From assembly GCA_018818505.1 (NCBI GenBank), contig JAHIRR010000285.1, positions 1-5,381 on the forward strand: a stretch of 5,381 nucleotides of DNA. Direction: 5' to 3'. The stretch comes from Candidatus Omnitrophota bacterium (GTDB lineage: Bacteria; Omnitrophota; Koll11; Gorgyraeales; Gorgyraeaceae). How positions within the stretch are numbered: position 1 is the first letter of the stretch; each line of letters opens with the position of its first letter. Both the position numbers and the translations under genes were made by a program. The notes beneath the pieces were generated by a model. It made no database searches. It was not told the DNA's origin and saw only the letters and a list, made by a program, of their open reading frames with translations. Positions 1 to 4,820 of the stretch are shown here, piece by piece.

Positions 1-379
1 CTGTAGTTGCCAGGACTATTTTAGCTGGGCAGCCGCTTGAGCAAGTCGTGCAATAAAAATAATTTATATTTATTCCACTATTGGCAAGGGCTACCGAAAC
101 ATTTTTTAATGTCCCTGGTTGATTTTCAAGCTCTACAACAATGACGTCCCTCTCCTCGATATACTCGTATCCATTATTGACTAATTCCGCGATTGCTCCT
201 TGATTATTATCAGTTATAAATGTAAGATTGCCCTGCCTGCCGCTTTGATTCGAATACCCGACTATAGTCTCTACATTTATGCCGTGATTTACTAAAAATG
301 ACATCATATGCGCCAGCGCCCCCACTTCATTTTTAGTTATTACGCTGATCTCTTTTGCCTTTACCAGATTCCTGATCAC
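1..379 (-). CDS. Tandem ACT-domain protein, C-terminus outside window
   Basis: The first 126 residues are visible; the gene runs off the left edge. Two ACT repeats can be read: residues about 9-72 (ISVITKNEVGALAHMMSFLV, then GINVETIV) and about 79 onward (VVELENQPGTLKNV, then GININYFY). The N-x-x-G-x-L turn followed by a helix and a GIN-I strand is the usual ACT signature. ACT pairs bind small ligands, usually amino acids, at the interface of repeats. Stand-alone two-ACT proteins of roughly 140 residues are common in anaerobic bacteria and are thought to be regulators or sensors; no catalytic domain is seen here. The start is a GTG (377-379) chosen because GGAGG lies 7 nt upstream. It follows the SYLF gene by 22 nt and should be its operon partner. 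Odd feature: a cysteine cluster C110, C113, C117 (YCTTCSSGCPAK) after the second GIN-I strand. The family call is fairly sure; the ligand is unknown. Confidence 0.85.
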   Translation of the reverse strand, partial: MIRNLVKAKEISVITKNEVGALAHMMSFLVNHGINVETIVGYSNQSGRQGNLTFITDNNQGAIAELVNNGYEYIEERDVIVVELENQPGTLKNVSVALANSGININYFYCTTCSSGCPAKIVLATT

Positions 380-386
380 GTGGATT

Positions 387-391
387 CCTCC
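387..391 (-). promoter_or_regulatory. Shine-Dalgarno site for the GTG-started ACT gene
   Basis: GGAGG on the minus strand lies 7 nt before the GTG at 377-379. It decides the start, because there is no ATG in frame nearby until codons 25-26 inside the first ACT domain. Confidence 0.75.
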
Positions 392-401
392 CTTTCTGTT
401 T

Positions 402-1079
402 TTATTTCAATGCCTTCAGAATACCATTGGCGCTTTTTGGCATGGCGCCCTTATTCTCTATTAATATCTCTTCTGCTGACAGGCTTTCTCCATAAAGCGT
501 CTCATTACCGTCCAGGTGTTCCTTAATCACGGCGCCTTCCAACTTAATGCCTATAAACAAACCTCTGCTCCTGGAATAAGCAAGGATCCCGCCTTTCAGA
601 TGGACATCTGTTGAGGCATGGGCCTCTCTTCCTACCGGACCGGCAGCCACTGCGGCATCAGCGCCTAACTTGAATTTTCCCTGCAGGAGGCCGTCCACGC
701 TGCGCTTGTTCATGATAAGCAGGACTATATCTGTTGCCTGGCCGCCTATCTGCCAGCCGATACTCCCTCCTGCCAGAGTAAAGATAGCAGGACTTGACCA
801 CCTGTCCCTTGAATTATTTCGCACCATGATTATACCCTGGCCGTATTTCCCTCCTATGCCTATGCCTGCGGACACAGTATTAGGGAAGATCGCAATGGCC
901 TGGCATTTTCTGATAAGATCTTCTGGTATATGCTGATCCGGCATAGCTTGTATATCAGATAAGACCTTGCCTGACTCTTCTACGAGCCGCGTCCACTTAT
1001 TCCCTTCAGCTATTGCATGACTATAAAAAACAGTGCTTAATAAAAACATAGCAAAAACTAAAACTTTACATGGTCTCAC
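402..1079 (-). CDS. Secreted SYLF-domain (Ysc84/DUF500 family) protein
   Basis: A 225-residue protein with a signal peptide (hydrophobic residues 6-19, likely cleavage after the AIA at 22-24) followed by a full SYLF domain. Family landmarks visible are CQAIAIFPNTVSAGIGIGGKYGQG (residues 59-82), the WSSPAIFTLAGGSIGWQIGGQ stretch (94-114), the block at 138-158 (KLGADAAVAAGPVGREA, then TD), and AYSRSRGLFIGIKLEGAVI (167-185). SYLF domains bind lipid or phosphoinositide membranes in eukaryotes. Bacterial versions are exported and poorly understood, probably associating with the envelope. The start is GTG, overlapping the preceding phosphatase stop as GTGA with GGAGG 7 nt upstream, so translational coupling is likely. 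Length is close to that of other bacterial SYLF proteins. Family confidence is high; the cellular role is unknown. Confidence 0.9.
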   Translation of the reverse strand: MRPCKVLVFAMFLLSTVFYSHAIAEGNKWTRLVEESGKVLSDIQAMPDQHIPEDLIRKCQAIAIFPNTVSAGIGIGGKYGQGIIMVRNNSRDRWSSPAIFTLAGGSIGWQIGGQATDIVLLIMNKRSVDGLLQGKFKLGADAAVAAGPVGREAHASTDVHLKGGILAYSRSRGLFIGIKLEGAVIKEHLDGNETLYGESLSAEEILIENKGAMPKSANGILKALK

Positions 1080-1849
1080 TTTAACACCTCCAGTATCTTT
1101 TCATGGATCTTTCCATTAGAGGCAACGACGTAGGATTTTTTCTGTGTATCAATTGCCTCTCCGTGCCTGCCCGTAACTTTACCGCCGGCCTCTTCTACAA
1201 TGAGCTTACCTGCGGCAAAGTCCCACGGACTGAGCTCAAACTCCCAAAACCCGGCCGCCCTGCCACACGCGACATTGCACAGATCAAGCGCTGCAGCGCC
1301 GAATCTTCGCAACCCCAGGATGCGTTTAAAGAAAAACTCCTTTATGTTCCCAAGCGTCTCAACCATTGACTCTGCCCTGTTATAATAAAACCCTGTGATA
1401 AGAAGCGCTTTTTCAAAACTATCCGCGGAATTGACTTTTATCGGTTTTCTGTTTAAATACGCGCCACGACCCTTTTCTGCGTAAAATAGCTCATTCCTCA
1501 TCACATCATACACGACTCCCAGCATTGCTTCATTACCTCTCACAAGCGCAATCGAAACACAGAAAATCGGCAGCCCGCATGAAAAATTATTCGTGCCATC
1601 CAGAGGATCAATGATCCACGTGTATTCAGAATCTGTCTTGGGATAATTTTCTTCCTCAGCCAGGAAATTATGCCGCGGAAAATATTTTTTTATTAGAGAT
1701 ACTACGGCCCTCTCGCCCTCGATATCTGCTCTGGTCACCAGGTCAAATGAGGATGATTTTATCTTTATATCCTTTTTGCAGCCAAAATATTTCTTGTGGA
1801 CCTTCCCGGCTCGCTTGGCTGCCTTTATGGCAAGATTAAGATGATTCAT
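1076..1849 (-). CDS. suhB: Inositol-monophosphatase-family phosphatase (SuhB-like)
   Basis: A 257-residue cytosolic protein of the usual length for the Mg2+-dependent, Li+-sensitive inositol monophosphatase family, which hydrolyses myo-inositol-1-phosphate or related sugar phosphates. Metal- and substrate-site motifs are complete: DLVT (residues 36-39), the acidic EEE (65-67), IIDPLDGTNNF (79-89, with D81 and D84 as metal ligands and T86), and the C-terminal ELSPWDFAAGKLIVEEAGG (205-223, with W209-D210 as the third acidic site). A terminal ASNGKIHEKIL (243-253) is also typical. It starts 13 nt after the PP-loop ATPase stop and ends overlapping the SYLF start by 4 nt, so it is the middle gene of the operon. 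There is no good Shine-Dalgarno before the ATG, which suggests coupling to the upstream gene. Family is certain. The true substrate (inositol phosphate, fructose-1,6-bisphosphate, histidinol phosphate or another) cannot be read, so the symbol is tentative. Confidence 0.93.
   Translation of the reverse strand: MNHLNLAIKAAKRAGKVHKKYFGCKKDIKIKSSSFDLVTRADIEGERAVVSLIKKYFPRHNFLAEEENYPKTDSEYTWIIDPLDGTNNFSCGLPIFCVSIALVRGNEAMLGVVYDVMRNELFYAEKGRGAYLNRKPIKVNSADSFEKALLITGFYYNRAESMVETLGNIKEFFFKRILGLRRFGAAALDLCNVACGRAAGFWEFELSPWDFAAGKLIVEEAGGKVTGRHGEAIDTQKKSYVVASNGKIHEKILEVLK
1087..1091 (-). promoter_or_regulatory. Shine-Dalgarno site for the GTG-started SYLF gene
   Basis: GGAGG on the minus strand lies inside the last codons of the phosphatase gene, 7 nt before the GTG at 1077-1079. 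It has the same sequence and spacing as the site before the ACT gene. It supports a 4-nt overlapping, translationally coupled start. Confidence 0.75.
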
Positions 1850-1862
1850 TCAATCAAGCGCA

Positions 1863-2828
1863 TCAAATCGCCTCTATTGTCGAAGGCGGCTTTTTGGTAA
1901 TATTATAGGTGACGCTTACAACGCCCGGGACCTCGGCAACTATCCTATCAGCTAATTTACAGAGTGTCTCGTGGGGCAGCTTTGTAGGTGTTGCTGTTCT
2001 TGCATCAATGCTGTCCCAGCATCGCACCTCGATCTGCATGCCAAAATCCCTTTTTCCATCCCGCATGCCAGTGACCCTGTCCTGATGCAAAATTCCCATA
2101 TACTGGAACGCGCTTGTCGAACCCAATTCTTCTTCAACAACAGTGGTCGCCTTTCTCACGATGTTAATCTTTTCTCGGGTTATCTCGCCTATTACCCTGG
2201 CTGCTAGGGCTGGTCCTGGAAAAGGTATGCGCTTGTACGTAGATTCTGGCAGCCCCAGAGCAGCAGCGATCTTTCTTACACCGTCCTTGCGCAGCTGGAT
2301 CAGAGGCTCGATGATCTTGTACCCGAACGCCTTTTGAGGATCAATACCGATCTGCTCAAAGACATTGTGCTGCCTCTTGACACCAGCAACAGTCTCATCA
2401 ACATCTGTCAGGATAGTGCCCTGCAAAAGATACTTAGCCCCGCTCTCTTTTACAAGCAGGCCAAATACATCCTTATAAAAAGTCTGCGTAACTGCCTCTC
2501 TTTTCTCTTCAGGGTCAGTTATACCTTTTAACGCATTGAAAAATTTGTCCTGCGCGTCGATTATCTCTACCTGAACCCCCAGGCTTTTAAATAAAGCCTT
2601 GATCTTCTGAGGCTCGCCTTCTCTCATTATTCCGTTATCTATAAAATATGTCTTAAGCCTGTCCCCCAAGGCCTTATGCCCCAGCATTGTAACAGCGCAA
2701 GAATCCACTCCTCCTGAAAGCGCGTTGATAGCCACGCCGCTGCCAACAGCAGATAACAGCTCTTTTACCTTCTCTTCAATAAACTCCACTACATTCAAAT
2801 CCTTTACTGCAATTTCTTTAACAGCCAT
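1863..2828 (-). CDS. Stand-alone GMP-synthase-type PP-loop ATPase (GuaA C-terminal half)
   Basis: A 321-residue protein aligning in order with the ATP-pyrophosphatase and dimerisation domains of GMP synthase, which adenylylates XMP O2 for replacement by ammonia. Seen: PP-loop SGGVDS (residues 38-43), FIDNGIMREGE (62-72), DPEEKR (105-110), LLQGTILTDVDET (134-146), HNV (154-156), EPLIQLRKDGVRKIAAALGLP (174-194), PFPGPALAARVIGE (202-215), and a C-terminal EVPGV...YNITKKPPSTIEAI (299-321). The class I glutaminase domain that precedes these in bacterial GuaA is absent, and the gene starts directly at the ATPase domain with a GAGG site 7 nt before the ATG. Departures from standard GuaA are PFPGPAL for PFPGPGL, and an end in STIEAI for the usual ATIEWE. 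It may be the ATPase subunit of an archaeal-style split GMP synthase, an ammonia-dependent enzyme, or a member of the GuaA-like group often annotated ExsB-like with another substrate. It is the first gene of the operon. Confidence 0.85.
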   Translation of the reverse strand: MAVKEIAVKDLNVVEFIEEKVKELLSAVGSGVAINALSGGVDSCAVTMLGHKALGDRLKTYFIDNGIMREGEPQKIKALFKSLGVQVEIIDAQDKFFNALKGITDPEEKREAVTQTFYKDVFGLLVKESGAKYLLQGTILTDVDETVAGVKRQHNVFEQIGIDPQKAFGYKIIEPLIQLRKDGVRKIAAALGLPESTYKRIPFPGPALAARVIGEITREKINIVRKATTVVEEELGSTSAFQYMGILHQDRVTGMRDGKRDFGMQIEVRCWDSIDARTATPTKLPHETLCKLADRIVAEVPGVVSVTYNITKKPPSTIEAI

Positions 2829-2844
2829 ATTGCCCCCTCTCTTT

Positions 2845-2878
2845 TTTATATGATACTATTACAATGATGCAAAAACAA
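2845..2878 (-). promoter_or_regulatory. Candidate sigma70 promoter for the PP-loop/suhB/SYLF/ACT operon
   Basis: On the minus strand TTGTTT (2873-2878) and TATCAT (2850-2855) are separated by 17 bp. An overlapping pair, TTGCAT (2867-2872) and TATAAA (2845-2850), is separated by 16 bp. The -10 boxes are good and the -35 boxes weak. The AT-rich patch sits 17-50 bp before the ATG, where a promoter for the operon would be expected. Which pair is used cannot be decided by eye. Confidence 0.35.
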
Positions 2879-2888
2879 GTTTAAAATC

Positions 2889-2901
2889 CATTCTTTCGTA
2901 A
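2889..2901. repeat. Left 13-bp direct repeat flanking the inverted element
   Basis: CATTCTTTCGTAA matches CATTCTTTCATAA at 3056-3068 in 12 of 13 positions, in direct orientation. The two copies bracket the palindromic element at 2905-3049, so they could be a target-site duplication or remains of one. Confidence 0.45.
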
Positions 2902-2904
2902 TCG

Positions 2905-3049
2905 GTGAGTTATCAGGGGTGCATGTGTCATTGCGAGCGAACAAAGTGAGCGAAGCAATCTCTTTTTTTGAGATTGCTTCGTCGTCGTCCGTCTATGACG
3001 GACTCCTCCTCGCAATGACATGTCTGTGTTACACCCCTTGTTAACTCAC
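2905..3049. repeat. 145-bp nested inverted repeat element (MITE/REP-like)
   Basis: Nothing here codes. The outer arms are 2905-2923 (GTGAGTTATCAGGGGTGCA) and 3030-3049, whose reverse complement is GTGAGTTAACAAGGGGTGTA. Inside these are exact inverted copies of TGTCATTGCGAG (2926-2937 and 3009-3020) and a perfect 12-bp stem CGAAGCAATCTC / GAGATTGCTTCG (2951-2962 and 2970-2981) closed by seven T. The right half carries an extra small hairpin, GTCCGTC-TAT-GACGGAC (2987-3003), which the left half lacks. CATTGCGAG...AGCAATCTC palindromes are, to my knowledge, widely dispersed in many uncultured bacterial genomes. A related copy lies at 4747-4812 in this window. The element lies between two divergent genes, so it is more likely a spacer repeat than a needed terminator. 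Confidence 0.85.
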
Positions 3050-3055
3050 AGGTTA

Positions 3056-3068
3056 CATTCTTTCATAA
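3056..3068. repeat. Right 13-bp direct repeat flanking the inverted element
   Basis: CATTCTTTCATAA is the partner of the copy at 2889-2901, with one mismatch. It also overlaps the weak -35 region proposed for the plus-strand gene that follows. Confidence 0.45.
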
Positions 3069-3089
3069 ATGTCGAAAATAGTGTATACT
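3062..3089 (+). promoter_or_regulatory. Weak candidate promoter for the DUF3108-like gene
   Basis: TATACT (3084-3089) is a 5/6 match to a -10 box. TTCATA (3062-3067), 16 bp upstream, is a poor -35. If it is used, transcription would start near 3096, past the first ATG (3091) and a few bases before the second in-frame ATG (3103), implying an almost leaderless message from 3103. Confidence 0.3.
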
Positions 3090-3090
3090 A

Positions 3091-3870
3091 ATGTATAAAG
3101 CTATGAAGAGATCGCTTAAATACTTACTTATTGTATTTCTTTTGGCTGTACAAAGCACTGTGTACGCAGGAGAAATATCATCCAGTTTCATGCCTGAGGC
3201 CGAGACAAAAGAAATCATCTACGTGGATAAAAAAAGTGGCGAATTCCGCTCGAAACTGAATGCCTCTCTTAAGAAAATATCAGGAGTCTATCACATATCT
3301 TCGGTCGGCAAGGGCGACTATGATAAATATCAGAATGTTACATGGGAAATTACTGCAGAGATGGAAGATAGAAAAGGTCTTCTCTATCCTTTGTACAGCA
3401 TTACTATCATAAAAGGTGTGAATATTAAGTATGAAAAACGCTTTGATTATGACAAACAAAAGATATTCTACTCTGTATCAGATAGCCAGAGAAATATTAT
3501 TGAAGAAAGTGTATTTCCCATAAAAGGACTGACTGCCGAGTCCGCTACAATGACCTATGTGCTAAAGGCATTTATAGCGCACCGTAACGACAAATCATAC
3601 CGAGATTTTTATCTGCTGTCTGACAAGGCAAAACTTTATCGGGTGACCATTAAACCTATGGGGAAAGAAATACTGGACTTGCCTTCAGGAAAAGTAGAAG
3701 CTATTAAATTAAGGCTGGTCCCTAACCTGGGGATTCTTACAGGCGTGATCGGCTCATTAATACCGCCAACATATGTCTGGTATATTGACCAACCTCCCTA
3801 CAAATGGCTGCAATACCAGGGCATGGAAACAGGCATCGGCTCAACCCATATCAGGGCATTTACAAATTAA
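3091..3870 (+). CDS. Secreted DUF3108-like protein of unknown function
   Basis: A 259-residue protein with an N-terminal signal peptide: basic MKRSLK (residues 5-10), hydrophobic YLLIVFLLAV (11-20), and probable cleavage after TVYA (26). The mature part is rich in alternating beta-strand patterns. The C-terminal portion (about 195-259: LPSGKVEAIKLRLVPNLGI, then PPTYVWYIDQPPYKWLQYQG and a terminal beta strand) resembles the end of DUF3108-type envelope proteins, where a W-(Y/F)-x-x-x-PP-(H/Y) stretch precedes a final strand. That assignment is from memory of the family and is moderate. Two starts are possible, ATG 3091 and ATG 3103. Neither has a Shine-Dalgarno and a TAG in frame at 3079-3081 rules out anything further upstream. 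The second gives the neater signal peptide. The gene is alone on the plus strand, converging on the GNAT gene. Likely periplasmic or outer-membrane-associated; no enzyme motif is seen. Confidence 0.75.
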   Translation: MYKAMKRSLKYLLIVFLLAVQSTVYAGEISSSFMPEAETKEIIYVDKKSGEFRSKLNASLKKISGVYHISSVGKGDYDKYQNVTWEITAEMEDRKGLLYPLYSITIIKGVNIKYEKRFDYDKQKIFYSVSDSQRNIIEESVFPIKGLTAESATMTYVLKAFIAHRNDKSYRDFYLLSDKAKLYRVTIKPMGKEILDLPSGKVEAIKLRLVPNLGILTGVIGSLIPPTYVWYIDQPPYKWLQYQGMETGIGSTHIRAFTN

Positions 3871-4570
3871 AAGCGGCTTTCCGTCCGAAGCTAAGGCCAG
3901 ACGTCTTCCGGGCAATTGTTTTTTCTATAACCAATGAAACCGGTGCTTTCAGAGTAACAAAAAAAACATTATCAGAAAATTCTGATACTTCTTTAAAGCC
4001 TCTATTTGTAAAAAACCTCAACAATCTATCACTAGCTTTAAAAACCGACACAATAATAGCAGAAACGCCTTTGCTCTTTGCTTCTTCCGCTGCAACTAAA
4101 AGCAAAGCATTGCCAATTCCTCCTCCATCAAATCTTCTGTCAACTACCCCAGTATCAATATGCAACTCGTCCTTTGTATATGAGCACATAATATATCCTA
4201 CCATCCTCTCACTAATCATAGAAATACAACCAAAACCTTGCCCCGCATTCTTGATCTTAGAAATTGCACGCATCACAGCAATTTTTCCGCCAGCAACGAA
4301 ATTGTTTTTAGTTGCTAATTTAATTATATCTCCTTTGTATTCTTCAAGGTTTTTGGAGTTCAGTGGGATTATTTTAATCTCGCCTTTTGAGCTTGTAAAT
4401 TTTCCAGCCTTATCTATGCGCCCAAATGCTTCACCCATTGGAAGACGTAAGCTATCCGCATAACTTACACTAACAAATGAAACGACCCATATTAGCGTAA
4501 ATATTAATGCTATATTATAAGATTTTTTAATCTTCATGATAATCTGGGCAGAAAAAGGCCATATTTTCAT
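3860..4570 (-). CDS. GNAT acetyltransferase with N-terminal signal/anchor segment
   Basis: A 236-residue protein in two parts. Residues 12-38 form a basic-then-hydrophobic signal or anchor (MKIKKSYNIALIFTLIWVV, ending SYA|DS). Residues about 64-210 form a GNAT N-acetyltransferase fold: IKIIPLNSKNLEEY opening strand and helix, IGYIM-type strand (VGYIMCSY, 124-131), acetyl-CoA loop GVVDRRFDGGGIGNALLLVA (141-160), and the motif B end RFFTNRGFKEVSEF (185-198). The acetyl-CoA loop keeps GxG, but D148 stands where Q/R is usual if the loop is registered on GIG. GNAT enzymes need cytosolic acetyl-CoA, so export would be odd; an inner-membrane anchor with a cytosolic catalytic domain is an alternative. 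ATG 4570 is chosen because a near-consensus promoter predicts a start about 18 nt before it and a weak GA-rich site (AAAGAGAAAG) precedes it. ATG 4537 would give a cleaner signal peptide but has no ribosome site. It overlaps the convergent gene by 11 bp. The substrate is unknown. Confidence 0.83.
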   Translation of the reverse strand: MKIWPFSAQIIMKIKKSYNIALIFTLIWVVSFVSVSYADSLRLPMGEAFGRIDKAGKFTSSKGEIKIIPLNSKNLEEYKGDIIKLATKNNFVAGGKIAVMRAISKIKNAGQGFGCISMISERMVGYIMCSYTKDELHIDTGVVDRRFDGGGIGNALLLVAAEEAKSKGVSAIIVSVFKASDRLLRFFTNRGFKEVSEFSDNVFFVTLKAPVSLVIEKTIARKTSGLSFGRKAAFNL

Positions 4571-4594
4571 GGCTTTCTCTTTATATTAATCTTA

Positions 4595-4623
4595 ATTATA
4601 TCAGATTATCGAAGATTCGTCAA
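4595..4623 (-). promoter_or_regulatory. Near-consensus sigma70 promoter for the GNAT gene
   Basis: On the minus strand TTGACG (4618-4623, 5/6 to TTGACA) and TATAAT (4595-4600, 6/6) are separated by exactly 17 bp. Predicted transcription start is near 4588, giving a leader of about 18 nt to the ATG at 4570. This is the best promoter in the window and implies vegetative sigma70-type expression. Confidence 0.75.
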
Positions 4624-4646
4624 TTTAATAATGGAGAGGTGTTTTT

Positions 4647-4745
4647 ATGAATAAGTGGGGCGTGGGGTGTTCTGTGAGTGGGAGGATCCACACTGGGCGG
4701 AGGGGCCCACGAACAGAATACCCCGCGTCCCACAATACTGGATAA
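4647..4745 (+). other. 32-codon ORF with a good ribosome site, read into a repeat (possible disrupted gene start)
   Basis: ATG AAT AA at 4647-4654 is preceded by GGAGAGG (4633-4639) with GAGG 7 nt from the ATG, as good a start as the real genes here. From base 4655 the frame enters the structured repeat and reads low-complexity GC-rich sequence (MNKWGVGCSVSGRIHTGRRG and so on) to a TAA at 4743-4745. Either a former divergent gene lost everything past its first codons when the repeat arrived, or the start is coincidental. The peptide has no recognisable family, and I do not claim it is a functional protein. Confidence 0.25.
4655..4733 (+). repeat. 79-bp palindromic repeat; plus-strand RNA folds as a three-way junction
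   Basis: Outer arms 4655-4675 and 4713-4733 are 21 bp each and pair over their full length. The only three imperfect positions would be G-U pairs in plus-strand RNA but A-C mismatches in minus-strand RNA, so the structure favours the plus-strand transcript. Inside are two hairpins: GTGGG / TCCAC (4678-4682 and 4687-4691, loop AGGA) and TGGGC / GCCCA (4694-4698 and 4705-4709, loop GGAGGG). Together they form a T-shaped junction with purine-rich GGA loops. It may be a dispersed REP-like repeat, or a structured RNA of such a family. No transcript evidence is available. It sits upstream of the GNAT promoter and downstream of the membrane-protein gene. Confidence 0.8.
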
Positions 4746-4746
4746 A

Positions 4747-4812
4747 GAGATTGCTCCCCGTACTATTCGCTTCGCTCAGGTACGGGACACGGTCGCTTTG
4801 CTCGCAATGACA
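4747..4812. repeat. CATTGCGAG/AGCAATCTC palindromic module with inner hairpin
   Basis: Ends are GAGATTGCT (4747-4755) and CTCGCAATGACA (4801-4812), the same two end blocks as the element at 2905-3049. The middle differs: CCCGTAC (4757-4763) pairs with GTACGGG (4780-4786) around a 16-nt loop holding TTCGCTTCGCTCA. It abuts the palindrome at 4655-4733 and ends 8 bp past the stop of the membrane-protein gene, so it is the transcribed 3' tail of that operon unless termination occurs within it. Confidence 0.75.
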
Positions 4813-4820
4813 GGCAGGTC

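Noticed and set aside
308..526. 72-codon plus-strand open frame over the ACT/SYLF junction
   Set aside because: Antisense to two recognised genes and their ribosome site, with no family resemblance.
1952..2140. 62-codon minus-strand open frame within the PP-loop ATPase gene
   Set aside because: Out-of-frame shadow of a region with clear GuaA-type conservation.
2951..2981. Hairpin with T7 loop as an intrinsic terminator
   Set aside because: The T run is in the loop and not after the stem, and the hairpin sits between two divergent starts where no terminator is needed.
2905..3049. CRISPR-like or riboswitch interpretation of the repeat
   Set aside because: There is a single palindrome, no regularly spaced identical direct repeats with unique spacers, and no match I recognise to a riboswitch core.
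3804..4463. 219-codon plus-strand open frame antisense to the GNAT gene
   Set aside because: It lies opposite a gene with clear GNAT motifs and a consensus promoter, starts inside the DUF3108-like gene and shows no family pattern.
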